Of a DNA stretch of 64,000 bases, positions 35,285 to 44,643 are shown one piece after another; position 1 is the first letter of the stretch, and each line of letters starts with the position of its first letter. The notes beneath the pieces were generated by a model. That model saw only the letters and a program-made list of their open reading frames with translations, made no database searches and was not told the DNA's origin. Made by a program: the position numbers and the translations under genes. The DNA comes from Marivirga harenae (lineage in GTDB: Bacteria > Bacteroidota > Bacteroidia > Cytophagales > Cyclobacteriaceae), in NCBI RefSeq assembly GCF_030534335.1, contig NZ_CP130565.1, positions 1,137,501 to 1,201,500 on the forward strand. Reading direction: 5' to 3'.

Positions 35285-36205
35285 ATGCTTAAAACCAATT
35301 TCTTACATATTTTCATCACCATTTTGGTTATTTCCATCTATCCGTGGTTAGAAACTTTGGCATTTGATACGCAATTAAAAATCACACTCGCTCTAATTTT
35401 CCTTTTGGGGATTCCACATGGAGCGATTGATCACATTTTATTGAGAAAAAAGAAACAAAGCACTAAACAGCAAATTCAATTTTATGCTTTTTATTTAGGT
35501 TTAATTGGGGCCTATGTAATTACTTGGATTGTTTTCCCCTACTTTAGTTTGGTAGTATTTTTCTTAATTTCATTTTTCCATTTTGGACAATCGCAATTTA
35601 GTGATGTAAAAATTGAGGAGAGCAGTAAAGGTAAAAAATTATTGTACCTGTCATGGGGAGGTTCCATTATCAGTGGTTTGTTTTATCATCATTACGATAG
35701 GCTAATTGAATTCTTTTTGGAAACCTCTCACTTCAATCAAACGGCAACCATCATTACTCCTACTAGCCTATCTTACTTTTTTGTGATTACTTCTATTGCT
35801 ACATTCATTTTGATGGCTTATTTACTTTTATTTAAAGTCAATTCAAAAAATAGGTTTTTTAGCGAAATAGGTGTTTTTCTTCTATTACACTTAGCATTCT
35901 ACACTCTGCCACCATTATTGGCTTTTGCACTTTATTTTGCGGTCTGGCATTCATTGAAGGTGTTGTATGAAGAATACAAATACCTAGGTACCAAAAGGAA
36001 GAAATTTAAATTCAATCATTTTATCAAAGAGCTATTGCCTTTTACTTTAATGAGTGTGGCGGGTGTCCTAATTTTATTATTTGCATTTTCATATTTTCAA
36101 TTCTCTATCTCTCCTTTCTTTTTGACCATTATCTTTTTATCTGTTTTAACGCTTCCCCATAGCGTGGTGATGGATAATTGGTATAAAAAGATGCAAAGAA
36201 AGTAA
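35285..36205 (+). CDS. blh: Brp/Blh-type beta-carotene 15,15'-dioxygenase
   Basis: This 306-residue polytopic membrane protein has the family's histidine-containing motifs: GIPHGAIDH (His45, His50), SFFHFGQSQF (His99), AVWHSLK and TLPHSVVMDNWY. The enzyme cleaves beta-carotene into two retinals, the cofactor of microbial rhodopsins. No rhodopsin or carotenoid gene is in this window, so its partner must be elsewhere. Length and the helix pattern (about eight) look complete. Confidence 0.9.
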   Translation: MLKTNFLHIFITILVISIYPWLETLAFDTQLKITLALIFLLGIPHGAIDHILLRKKKQSTKQQIQFYAFYLGLIGAYVITWIVFPYFSLVVFFLISFFHFGQSQFSDVKIEESSKGKKLLYLSWGGSIISGLFYHHYDRLIEFFLETSHFNQTATIITPTSLSYFFVITSIATFILMAYLLLFKVNSKNRFFSEIGVFLLLHLAFYTLPPLLAFALYFAVWHSLKVLYEEYKYLGTKRKKFKFNHFIKELLPFTLMSVAGVLILLFAFSYFQFSISPFFLTIIFLSVLTLPHSVVMDNWYKKMQRK

Positions 36206-36310
36206 TTAATTGATTTCTTATTTTTTTTCTCCTTTGAGAAACCTTTCGAATTATTCATTAATAACAAGCTACTTCACTTACCTTTACAGCCCTAAGTAAA
36301 AGCCATAAAA

Positions 36311-38125
36311 ATGAGTATTGCCACAAAATCTGAATACTACCGTCAAAAGATTAATCAATTTCAAAATGAAGTTGAGAAAAATAGAAAGCTTACCAATCAA
36401 TTCGGCACAATAAGGGTCTTATATTTCCTAGCGACCGTAATTTCATCAGTATATTTCATAAATGAAAGAAATGGTTTTGCAACTACTCTAGTACTGTTAC
36501 CCTTTCCATTAATTTTCGGCTGGTTAGTCAACAAACATAAATCAAAAAAGAGACTTTTAATCCTGGCCAGAAATAGAATATTAATTTTAGATGAAGAAAT
36601 TGGGCGTTTAAATTTAAAATTAGATTGCCTTCCTAATGGAGATAGGTTTATAGACGGGCTACATGAATATGCTCCGGATATGGATATTTTTGGCAGACAT
36701 TCAGTATTTTCCTTGGTAAACCGAAGCGTATTAAACTTTGGGCAAGAAAGCTTAGCAAAATGGTTTAAGTCACCGGCAACTAAAGAAGAGATTTCAGACA
36801 GACAGCAAGCAGTGGAAGAAATTAAACATGACTTCGACTGGCGTTTAGAATGGTGGGCAGAAAGCCGAATAAAAGAAAGCACAAAAAAAGACGATGATTT
36901 CACTGGTCTTTTTGATTTTTTCTCCAAATCGAAAGAAGAGAAAATTAAGCCGATATTTAAATTCATTCCCTTCATTGCCATTTTTCAGTTAGTAGTATTT
37001 TTTGTTTTATCCTTAGCAAGTTATCTACCCTGGTCTTTTGTCGGATTAGGCTTTTTAATAAACATATTGCTATTAGTCCCTATTCAGAAAATAATTATGC
37101 GTCTGCAGTCAGAAACAGAGCATATTGCAGTCCACTTGGAACAGCATAAGAATCTATTTAAGATGGCGGAAGAGAAGCCAGTTGCTTCGGCATTTTTAAA
37201 GGATTTACAAAGCCATTTTCAAAACCCTAAAGCTTCTCAAAAAATCAATTCGTTGTCAAAAATTTTGAATTGGATGCATTCTCGGGCGGGTATGATGTAC
37301 TGGGTCATTAATCCATTTTTACTGATCGACTATTGGGTCTTAAACAATGTTGTGAAATGGAAAAACCAGTACGGAAAGGATATTGAAGGCTGGTTTAATG
37401 CCATTGGTGATTGGGAAGCCATCATGAGTATGGCAGATTTTTCTTTTGCTCATGAGAATTATAAACCTGCTAAAATCTCCGATGCAAAATGTGAACTCAA
37501 AGCCAAAGATTTAGGACATCCATTATTGCCTCATGAAGAAAGGGTTTGTAATGATTTTGAAATGAAAGGACCGGGTGCAGTTACCTTAATAACTGGAGCC
37601 AATATGAGTGGAAAAAGTACTTTTGAGAGATCATTAGGAGTCAATATGATATTGGCACAAATGGGAGCTGTATGCTGTGTGGAAAGTTTAGAAATTAGTC
37701 CTTTGCAATTGTTCACCAGCATGAGAACGCAAGATAACCTTGAAGAAAATACTTCTTCTTTTTATGCCGAATTAAAAAGATTGAAACAGTTGGTAGACAT
37801 GACCAAAGTTCCACAGGAGAGACCTATATTCTATTTATTAGATGAGATATTGAAAGGCACTAATTCTGAAGACAGAAATATTGGAGCCGAAAGCTTAATC
37901 AGGCAACTCATGAAAACCAACAGCATGGGCTTAATTTCTACCCATGATTTATCATTGGCGAAATTGGTAGATGAATTAGAGAATTTCCAAAACAACAGTT
38001 TCAATAGTGATGTCAGTGGAGAGGAAATTTTATTTGATTATAAATTGCATGATGGTCCATGCCATACTTTTAATGCGGTTCCGCTGATGAGGAAAATGGG
38101 GATCGAGATTTTTAAGGAAAAATAA
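36311..38125 (+). CDS. Membrane-anchored MutS-like ATPase
   Basis: This 604-residue protein ends in a MutS family ATPase: Walker A GANMSGKST (429-437), LEENTSSFYAELKRLKQL, Walker B FYLLDEILKGTNSEDR and an STHD motif. The mismatch-recognition domains of MutS1 are absent. Two hydrophobic helical hairpins (about 33-50 with 57-75, and about 217-236 with 241-258) make it look membrane-bound, unusual for a DNA-repair ATPase. A core MutS helical region lies between about 265 and 400. Its role is unknown; canonical mismatch repair is unlikely. Confidence 0.85.
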   Translation: MSIATKSEYYRQKINQFQNEVEKNRKLTNQFGTIRVLYFLATVISSVYFINERNGFATTLVLLPFPLIFGWLVNKHKSKKRLLILARNRILILDEEIGRLNLKLDCLPNGDRFIDGLHEYAPDMDIFGRHSVFSLVNRSVLNFGQESLAKWFKSPATKEEISDRQQAVEEIKHDFDWRLEWWAESRIKESTKKDDDFTGLFDFFSKSKEEKIKPIFKFIPFIAIFQLVVFFVLSLASYLPWSFVGLGFLINILLLVPIQKIIMRLQSETEHIAVHLEQHKNLFKMAEEKPVASAFLKDLQSHFQNPKASQKINSLSKILNWMHSRAGMMYWVINPFLLIDYWVLNNVVKWKNQYGKDIEGWFNAIGDWEAIMSMADFSFAHENYKPAKISDAKCELKAKDLGHPLLPHEERVCNDFEMKGPGAVTLITGANMSGKSTFERSLGVNMILAQMGAVCCVESLEISPLQLFTSMRTQDNLEENTSSFYAELKRLKQLVDMTKVPQERPIFYLLDEILKGTNSEDRNIGAESLIRQLMKTNSMGLISTHDLSLAKLVDELENFQNNSFNSDVSGEEILFDYKLHDGPCHTFNAVPLMRKMGIEIFKEK

Positions 38126-38332
38126 ATATTCAATGCTAAGGCTAAATCTGACAATCCTTGATGTTTAGGTAGATTTCGCTTTACAAATGCTTCTCTAGTC
38201 TAAGCGAGACGGTTAGACTTTGTGTTTGGTCCAAGCGAGACACTTGAACCAATTTGGGTATCCACTCTTCAAATTCTTCACTGCCCTTCAAACAATCTTT
38301 CTTATATTGAACTTCTTTGAAAAATTACAATT

Positions 38333-39913
38333 ATGAGAAAGATTTTACTTACAGTAATAATAACGCTTTTTTGCTCTCTCACTTGGGCTCAAATAAAAGA
38401 TGCGCCCGAAAGAACAGAAGGAGAAGGACCTTGGCCTCAACTGATTATTCGAGGTGTTACCCTAATTAACGGAAATGGAGCGCCACCGACTGGCCCAGTG
38501 GATATAGTGGTAGAGCAAAACAAAATTGTGGAAATCAAAACTGTTGGCTATCCCGGAGTAGAAATTAAAGAAGAAAAAAGGCCACAATTAAAAGAAGGTG
38601 GAAAAGAACTGGATGCCGCAGGCATGTACTTAATGCCAGGTTTTGTAGATATGCATGGGCACATAGGTGGGGAAGCACAAGGCGTATCTGCCGAGTATGT
38701 CTTTAAATTATGGATGGGGCATGGTATCACGACTATTCGGGACCCATCTGCCGGCAATGGGTTAGATTGGGTATTAAAGCATAAAATGAAAAGTACCAAT
38801 AATGAAATTACTGCCCCAAGAATATTGGCTTATACTGCTTTCGGACAAGGAAGTGAGGAGGCCATCAGCAGTCCTGAAATGGCCAGAGATTGGGTGCAAG
38901 AAAATGCCAAAAAAGGTGCGGATGGCATCAAGTTTTTTGGCGCAAGACCTGAAATTATGCAAGCGGCTTTGGAAGAAAACAAAAGTTTAGGCTTACGGTC
39001 TGCCATGCATCATGCGCAGATGGATGTTGCAAGATGGAATGTGGTCAATTCAGCTAAGGCAGGTTTAACGACCATGGAACATTGGTATAGGTTACCAGAA
39101 GCATTATTCACAGATAGAACAGTTCAACACTACAAGCTAGACTATAATTATAATAATGAGCAAGACCGTTTCTCAGAGGCTGGTAAATTGTGGGAACAGG
39201 CAGCTCCCCCTTATTCGGATAAATGGAATGAGGTAATGAATAAATTATTGGCTCTGGATTTTACGCTTGACCCCACTTTCAACATTTACGAAGCCAGTAG
39301 GGATTTAATGCGAGCCAGAAGAGCCGAATGGCATGAAGAATATACCTTTCCTTCTTTATGGGAATTCTATCAGCCTAGCAAAATTTCTCACGGTTCCTAT
39401 TGGCATTATTGGGGAACAGAGGAAGAGGTGAGCTGGAGAAAAAACTACCAATTGTGGATGACTTTTGTCAACGAATATAAAAATAGAGGAGGACGCGTTA
39501 CTACCGGATCGGATTCAGGTTTTATATTCCAACTTTACGGATTTGCCTACATCCGAGAAATGGAATTACTCAGAGAGGCTGGTTTCCATCCCTTGGAAAT
39601 TATGATGTCTGCTACCATGAACGGTGCCGAGGCTTTGGGTATGGAAGACAAAATCGGCACGGTAGAAATCGGAAAACTGGCTGACTTTGTGATAGTGGAA
39701 GAAAACCCTCTGGAGAACTTAAAAGCTTTGTACGGAACAGGCGCCATTAAATTGACCGAAGATAATGAAGTAGTCAGAGTTGGAGGGGTAAAATACACGA
39801 TCAAAGACGGAATAATATATGATGCTCAAAAACTCTTAGAAGACGTAAAAGAGATGGTGAAGGAAGAAAAAAAGAAGAGTGGCTATGAGATAAAGCAACC
39901 CGGAATGGAATAA
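38333..39913 (+). CDS. Secreted amidohydrolase-superfamily protein
   Basis: This 526-residue protein has a signal peptide (ending TWAQ). Metal-ligand motifs of the imidazolonepropionase/peptidase-like group are visible: MPGFVDMHGHIGG (His108, His110), SAMHHAQM, TMEHWY and TTGSDSGF. It would hydrolyse an amide or cyclic substrate in the periplasm or outside. The C-terminal part (GKLADFVIVEENPLENL) is a typical composite-domain end. It is a single gene and appears complete. Confidence 0.88.
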   Translation: MRKILLTVIITLFCSLTWAQIKDAPERTEGEGPWPQLIIRGVTLINGNGAPPTGPVDIVVEQNKIVEIKTVGYPGVEIKEEKRPQLKEGGKELDAAGMYLMPGFVDMHGHIGGEAQGVSAEYVFKLWMGHGITTIRDPSAGNGLDWVLKHKMKSTNNEITAPRILAYTAFGQGSEEAISSPEMARDWVQENAKKGADGIKFFGARPEIMQAALEENKSLGLRSAMHHAQMDVARWNVVNSAKAGLTTMEHWYRLPEALFTDRTVQHYKLDYNYNNEQDRFSEAGKLWEQAAPPYSDKWNEVMNKLLALDFTLDPTFNIYEASRDLMRARRAEWHEEYTFPSLWEFYQPSKISHGSYWHYWGTEEEVSWRKNYQLWMTFVNEYKNRGGRVTTGSDSGFIFQLYGFAYIREMELLREAGFHPLEIMMSATMNGAEALGMEDKIGTVEIGKLADFVIVEENPLENLKALYGTGAIKLTEDNEVVRVGGVKYTIKDGIIYDAQKLLEDVKEMVKEEKKKSGYEIKQPGME

Positions 39914-40013
39914 GTTTGTACTTAAATCTTCTCAAATTAGGACAGCTTGGAATGCTATTTTCGACTTATTTCCTACACTACATGAGGTCAAAAATTACAA
40001 GTCAAAAAAAGGA

Positions 40014-40052
40014 AAATCTGTCAGGAGTACTTAAACTTAACCTGACAGATTT
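40014..40052 (-). terminator. Intrinsic terminator after glutamate dehydrogenase
   Basis: A perfect 12-base-pair stem (AAATCTGTCAGG / CCTGACAGATTT) has a 15-base loop. On the minus strand it is followed by a T-rich run (TTTTCCTTTTTTT), 15 bases past the dehydrogenase stop. Confidence 0.85.
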
Positions 40053-40067
40053 CAAAATCGTCTCATA

Positions 40068-41486
40068 TCAAGGGAAAATTCCCATATCAGTGTAGCTAAC
40101 TGCAATCCTTTCAATTGCCAGGATGAAAGCGGCAGTTCTCAAGCTTTTAATTTTTTTATCCTTACGCATCTTATTCATATCATGATAAGCAGTTACCATC
40201 GTTTCTTCCAGTCCAGAAATCACTAAATCTCTCTCGCTTGCCCCTCTAACAATAGCATCTCTTTGCTCTTGGTTGAATGCATCCCCAGTTGCATTTTCTA
40301 TACTATCAACCAAAAATTTATACTTTTCCATGTCATACCGCTTTTCCAATTTTCCGAATGAAACTCTGGATAAGTTTTTTAACCATTCGAAATAAGAAAC
40401 AGTCACACCACCAGCATTCAAATACATATCTGGAATAACCATTATACCTCTATCCAATAGTATTTTTTCTGCTTCCTTTGTGATAGGACCATTGGCGGCC
40501 TCCCCTATTATCTTAGCTTGTATTTTTGGCGCATTTTCGCTTGTGATTTGGTTTTCCAATGCAGCAGGAACTAAAATATCACAAGGATATTCCATTATTT
40601 CAATTGAGTTTTTAATAAACTCCCCTTTCCCATAGCCTTCCAAAGTCTTATGCTCAACCTGATGCTTTTTTAGTTCCTCAATATTTATTCCGTCTTCATC
40701 CCAAATACCGCCATTCCATTCGGCAATACCTATAACTTTGGCTCCAGCTTCAGTCAAATATTTGGCTGAGTAAAAACCAACATTACCTAAACCTTGAATG
40801 ATGATCTTCTTTCCTTTTAAACCTGTGGTTAAGCCCAATTCCTTCATATCATCTTCTACACTAACCGCCTCACGAATTCCTATATAAACCCCCATTCCTG
40901 TAGCTTCAGTTCTACCTTCAATTCCATGCTGTGAAAGTGGCTTACCTGTTACACATGCCTTGGCATTAATGGCCTCCGGATTAAAAGCTTCATACGTATC
41001 CACTATCCAGGCCATTTCTCGAGCTCCTGTTCCATAATCAGGAGCAGGTACATCAATTGCAGGGCCAATAAATTTCTTTTTGATTAATTCAGAAGTATAT
41101 CTTCTCGTTACTTTTTCTAACTGACGAGCATTATACTTTAATGGGTCTATGTTCACACCTCCTTTGGCCCCGCCAAACGGGATATTAACCATGGCACATT
41201 TATAGGTCATCAAGGCAGATAAGCCCATCACCTCTTGTTCATTTACCATCTCACTAAATCGGATACCTCCTTTGGTCGGGAGCTTATGATGTGAATGCTG
41301 TACCCTATAGCCTTTCACTACTTCGTAGGAACCATCTTCCATCCGGATTGGAAAGTGAAATTTATAAATACTGTTACACTGTTTGATTTGTTCTAATAAT
41401 CCAGGGTGAAGTTCCATGTGCTGAGCTGCATCATCTACGAAACTACAAACATCCTCGAACAAGCTATACTCTTGATTTTGTGACAT
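40068..41486 (-). CDS. Glu/Leu/Phe/Val dehydrogenase family, probable glutamate dehydrogenase
   Basis: This 472-residue protein has the dimerisation and catalytic region (KGGIRFSEMVNEQEVMGLSALMTYKCAMVNIPFGGAKGGV) and a Rossmann domain (IIQGLGNVGFYSAKYL). It probably interconverts glutamate and 2-oxoglutarate. The cofactor (NAD or NADP) cannot be settled by eye. The minus-strand gene upstream (222 residues) lies 43 bases away, so they may form an operon. It ends at a strong hairpin. Confidence 0.93.
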   Translation of the reverse strand: MSQNQEYSLFEDVCSFVDDAAQHMELHPGLLEQIKQCNSIYKFHFPIRMEDGSYEVVKGYRVQHSHHKLPTKGGIRFSEMVNEQEVMGLSALMTYKCAMVNIPFGGAKGGVNIDPLKYNARQLEKVTRRYTSELIKKKFIGPAIDVPAPDYGTGAREMAWIVDTYEAFNPEAINAKACVTGKPLSQHGIEGRTEATGMGVYIGIREAVSVEDDMKELGLTTGLKGKKIIIQGLGNVGFYSAKYLTEAGAKVIGIAEWNGGIWDEDGINIEELKKHQVEHKTLEGYGKGEFIKNSIEIMEYPCDILVPAALENQITSENAPKIQAKIIGEAANGPITKEAEKILLDRGIMVIPDMYLNAGGVTVSYFEWLKNLSRVSFGKLEKRYDMEKYKFLVDSIENATGDAFNQEQRDAIVRGASERDLVISGLEETMVTAYHDMNKMRKDKKIKSLRTAAFILAIERIAVSYTDMGIFP

Positions 41487-41529
41487 ATATGTATCAATTA
41501 TATTTTGAAAATTTAATTAATTCTTCCAT

Positions 41530-42198
41530 CTACGTTAAAGCTAAATATTCTTTCTTTAACCTAGGACAGATTTTATATCTTTCTTCCTTAGTATCATCGT
41601 AAACGAATTCCAATAGTTCATAGACATTTTCCAGACCGATTTTTTCACTCCATTCAAATGGCCCAAAGGGATAATTGGTACCTAACTTCATACCTAAATC
41701 GATATCTTCACTCGAAGCTGTTCCTTCTTGGACTGTGTAGAAGGCCTCATTGATAATCATGCAAATAATTCTTGGAGTCACCATGCCTACTCTGTCTTCT
41801 ACAATCTCGAATTCAGTCCCTAGTTTACCACAAATTAGGTTTAATTTTTCCTTTTCATTTTCATCCTGAAGCGTGCATTCTAAAATACTTCTATTGATGA
41901 AAGTGGGCAAGCCATTAAAGCCGAACACCGTGTTCTGTGTTTTATGCTGATAGATTTTCAGCTTTCCAAATGAACTCATGGCCATATTCGTAAAAACTGT
42001 CAGGTCTGGTCGCTGCTCGTAAAATTCAAGTGCTTCGGGTTCTTCTGCTATAAAAAAATCAAAAACCACATCTGCTGCGAAAAAAGCCTCTTTGGTGATC
42101 TCAGTAAGATCATCAAAAGAAATGATTTGGTGCTTCTTTCCAAATTTTGCTGTGATTTCCTCTTGGTTTTTTGGGTCTCCGACAACAAGTATATTCAT
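41530..42198 (-). CDS. Short 3-hydroxyacyl-CoA dehydrogenase-like protein
   Basis: This 222-residue protein has the C-terminal dimerisation domain of the 3-hydroxyacyl-CoA dehydrogenase family (GMVTPRIICMIINEAFYTVQEGTASSEDIDLGMKLGTNYPFGPFEW). The N-terminal half is short and lacks a normal GxGxxG NAD loop: only MNILVVGDPK is seen. It may therefore not be a catalytic dehydrogenase. It is divergent from RidA (49 bases) and upstream of glutamate dehydrogenase. Confidence 0.8.
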   Translation of the reverse strand: MNILVVGDPKNQEEITAKFGKKHQIISFDDLTEITKEAFFAADVVFDFFIAEEPEALEFYEQRPDLTVFTNMAMSSFGKLKIYQHKTQNTVFGFNGLPTFINRSILECTLQDENEKEKLNLICGKLGTEFEIVEDRVGMVTPRIICMIINEAFYTVQEGTASSEDIDLGMKLGTNYPFGPFEWSEKIGLENVYELLEFVYDDTKEERYKICPRLKKEYLALT

Positions 42199-42247
42199 AA
42201 TTTGTTAGTTTTGAACCAAAGTTAAGGAACTAATTATAAAAAGCGAG

Positions 42248-42628
42248 ATGAGTAAACAAATCATTCAAACAAAAGCAGCACCAGCACCAATTGGGCCTTA
42301 TAATCAGGCCATTTTAGCAGGCAATACATTATATGTTTCAGGCCAAATAGCCTTGGACGCGCAATCCGGAGAATTGATCAATGAAAATATAACAGAGGAA
42401 ACCCATCAGGTCATGAAAAATTTAGAAGCCATTCTTTCGGAGGCTGGTTTGGGCTTTTCGGATGTAGTAAAATGCAGTATTTTCGTGAAAGACATGGGCA
42501 ATTTTGCCACCATAAATGAAGCCTATGGTATGTACTTTAAGGAAAACCCACCTGCACGGGAAACAGTGGAAGTAGCTAGGCTGCCTAAAGATGTAAATGT
42601 GGAAATCAGTTGTATCGCAACTAAGTAA
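42248..42628 (+). CDS. ridA: RidA family enamine/imine deaminase
   Basis: This 126-residue protein has the family signature: APIGPYNQAILAGNTLYVSGQIALD, CSIFVKDMGNFATINEAYGMYF and the substrate-binding arginine in NPPARETVEVARLP. It hydrolyses reactive 2-iminobutanoate/enamines formed by PLP enzymes such as threonine dehydratase, and a dehydratase gene lies about 8 kb away in the window. The full length is typical. The next gene overlaps its stop codon (TAATG). Confidence 0.95.
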   Translation: MSKQIIQTKAAPAPIGPYNQAILAGNTLYVSGQIALDAQSGELINENITEETHQVMKNLEAILSEAGLGFSDVVKCSIFVKDMGNFATINEAYGMYFKENPPARETVEVARLPKDVNVEISCIATK

Positions 42629-43113
42629 TGCATCTTTGGCCAGCCAAATCGGAAATGTTTTTAAGCCCACATGGGCAAGAAGAAATTATAAGACGCATGA
42701 GGCTGGCCGTAAAACCGGTCAAATTTCAATCTTTTCAGAACCGTTCTCTTGAAAGCACTGAAGAAGATGCTTTTCTTTTTAATGGGAAAGTAAGTGCGAA
42801 TGGTTTTGCAATTTCTCAAGTAGTTAGCCGGCCAAATAACTTCCTTCCACTTATTAAAGGACGAATTGAAGGTGGAGATTCGGGCAGCTTGGTTAATTTA
42901 GAATTTGGACTATTCCCAAGTATTAAATATTTCTTGATCTTCTGGATTCTTCTGATGCTTTTGTTCTCTACCATCTCTATTGTTCAAAATGATGACATTC
43001 TAACCATCATTTTTCCACTTATTATATTATTGGCGAGTTATGCACTCATTATTTCTAGGTTTAAAGATGCATACTATAAAAGTAGGAGGGAATTGATGCG
43101 ATTGATTGGATAA
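42628..43113 (+). CDS. Two-helix membrane protein of unknown function
   Basis: This 161-residue protein has an N-terminal hydrophilic domain (KPVKFQSFQNRS, FNGKVSANGFAISQVVSRPNNFLPLIKGRIEGG) and two hydrophobic helices (about 101-118 and 123-142). I do not recognise the family. The ATG overlaps the RidA stop by one base; an in-frame ATG at 42655 is another possible start. It is followed by the DUF4260 gene on the same strand. Confidence 0.65.
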   Translation: MHLWPAKSEMFLSPHGQEEIIRRMRLAVKPVKFQSFQNRSLESTEEDAFLFNGKVSANGFAISQVVSRPNNFLPLIKGRIEGGDSGSLVNLEFGLFPSIKYFLIFWILLMLLFSTISIVQNDDILTIIFPLIILLASYALIISRFKDAYYKSRRELMRLIG

Positions 43114-43132
43114 AAATCATTATTTTAATTAC

Positions 43133-43483
43133 ATGAAAAACCTAATCCGACTTGAAGAACTGGCAATGTTTGCTTTATCCATATTGCTTTTTGCTAATCT
43201 ACCCTTTGCTTGGTGGTGGTTTCTCGTTTTACTTCTAGCACCTGATATAGGTATGATTGGTTATGCATTTGGAAACAAAGCCGGAGCCTTTGCCTATAAC
43301 CTTTTTCATCATAAAGGAATCGCTATTTTAATCTATTCTTTAGGATGGTGGCTCAGCAATGACTTTATGATATGTGGAGGAATCATTTTATTTGGTCATG
43401 CCAGTATGGACAGAATATTTGGATATGGATTGAAGTATGAGAAAGGTTTCAAGTTTACTCACTTAGGAGAGATTGGAAAATAG
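43133..43483 (+). CDS. DUF4260 membrane protein
   Basis: This 116-residue protein consists mostly of membrane helices. The family pattern is MKNLIRLEELAMFALSILLF, APDIGMIGYAFGNKAGAFAYNLFHHKG and FGHASMDRIFGYGLKYEKGF. The conserved His and Asp residues within the helices hint at catalysis or metal binding, but no function is known. I chose the ATG at 43133 rather than a TTG nine codons earlier, because the homology starts with MKNLIRLEEL. Confidence 0.85.
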   Translation: MKNLIRLEELAMFALSILLFANLPFAWWWFLVLLLAPDIGMIGYAFGNKAGAFAYNLFHHKGIAILIYSLGWWLSNDFMICGGIILFGHASMDRIFGYGLKYEKGFKFTHLGEIGK

Positions 43484-43560
43484 AAAAGTAGGATCTGAGT
43501 GAATATCTAAGCTTGGATTTTGTAAAACTTTTAATCAGTATTATTCCTCAAGATGTATAA

Positions 43561-43998
43561 TCAATTTTTGCCAAATGAAATCTGGTCTGGTAATTCGTTC
43601 TGATCATCTTTTTTGTATGGAAAATGCTCAGCTAATTGTTGACCCGCCATTTTGATTCCTTCACTCAATCCTGCAGTTAAATTTCCTTTTTTGAAATGAG
43701 CTAGCATGTGCTCTTTAATATCATCCCAGAAATTTTCAGGCACTTTATTATTAATGCCAGCATCCCCTAAAATAGCAAACTTATGATCTTTTACAGCCAT
43801 GTAAAATAAAACACCGTTACGTAATTCCGTTTTATGCATTTTTAAGGTCTTGAAAATATGTGCCGCATGATCCATTACGTCTTCCTTACAGTGGTTTTCT
43901 AAGTGCACTTGAATTTCTCCGGATGTTTCAAGTTCAGCAGCTTTCACTGCTTTGACTATTGTCTGCTTTTCTTCTTCGGTAAATGCGTCTTTTGCCAT
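43561..43998 (-). CDS. TPM-domain protein, cytoplasmic type
   Basis: This 145-residue protein is made of one TPM domain: FTEEEKQTIVKAVKAAELETSGEIQVHLE, NGVLFYMAVKDHKFAILGDAGINNKVPENFWDDI and GLSEGIKMAGQQLAEHFPY. It has no signal peptide or membrane helix, unlike the TPM protein at 51692. The ATG at 43998 (MAKDAFTEEE) fits the family start. An upstream extension to 44064 would add an odd N-terminus. TPM proteins are commonly encoded with LemA. It lies downstream of the FKBP gene. Confidence 0.88.
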   Translation of the reverse strand: MAKDAFTEEEKQTIVKAVKAAELETSGEIQVHLENHCKEDVMDHAAHIFKTLKMHKTELRNGVLFYMAVKDHKFAILGDAGINNKVPENFWDDIKEHMLAHFKKGNLTAGLSEGIKMAGQQLAEHFPYKKDDQNELPDQISFGKN

Positions 43999-44064
43999 GA
44001 TGTAAAAATAATAAATCTTCCGAGGAATACGTCTAAGAACTACAATAGTTATGAAAGATACCAC

Positions 44065-44571
44065 CTATTGAAACCTAATACCATCAGGTTCAATGTGATG
44101 CTGTCTTTCAATCTCTTCAAATGATGCTTTTCTCACCGAAATTATATTCCCCTTAAAAAACAGATCTTGACCGGCCAATGGATGATTGAAATCTACTTTA
44201 ACAAATTTCCTGCTTTTATCTATAATTTTACCACTCTGCGATTCATCGGCATTTTCAAAGCGAATGAAAGCGCCTACTTCCAAGGTTTCTTTGGTATAGC
44301 CCTCTTTTTCTGTAAATTCTTCAATTGGAATCGACTTGATAAGACTTTCGTCTTTCTTGCCATAGGCAAAATCTGCTGGTAATCGAAATGCAAACTGCTC
44401 ATTATGAGTTTTGCCTTTTAATTGCTCTTCAAAATATGGAAGCATTTTTCCCGTTCCAAAAAGGAATCGTAAAGGATACGATTGGCCAGAGAAATCTACC
44501 AACTCTCCTGTTTCATCCTTTTTCCTTACATGATATGACAAAGTAACAACTGTATTTTCGTGAATTTCCAT
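44065..44571 (-). CDS. FKBP-type peptidyl-prolyl isomerase, SlyD-like
   Basis: This 168-residue protein has the FKBP fold with an inserted flap as in SlyD: VTLSYHVRKKDETGELVDF, PLRFLFGTGKMLPYFEEQLKGK, FAYGKKDESLIKSIP and DFNHPLAGQDLFFKGNI. It would act as a proline isomerase and chaperone in the cytoplasm. No His-rich metal tail is present. The 55-residue -CGG gene lies 72 bases upstream and the TPM gene 66 bases downstream on the same strand. Confidence 0.92.
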   Translation of the reverse strand: MEIHENTVVTLSYHVRKKDETGELVDFSGQSYPLRFLFGTGKMLPYFEEQLKGKTHNEQFAFRLPADFAYGKKDESLIKSIPIEEFTEKEGYTKETLEVGAFIRFENADESQSGKIIDKSRKFVKVDFNHPLAGQDLFFKGNIISVRKASFEEIERQHHIEPDGIRFQ

Positions 44572-44643
44572 GATGTATTAACTCATCACAATACTTCATG
44601 TTTGGAAGTTTCCATCTTGCTATTAAAAAACTACTCTGACCGA

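Noticed and set aside
36397-36981. A 194-codon minus-strand frame
   Set aside because: It is the reverse of the N-terminal part of the MutS-like gene; its product has Ser/Leu/Cys-rich shadow composition.
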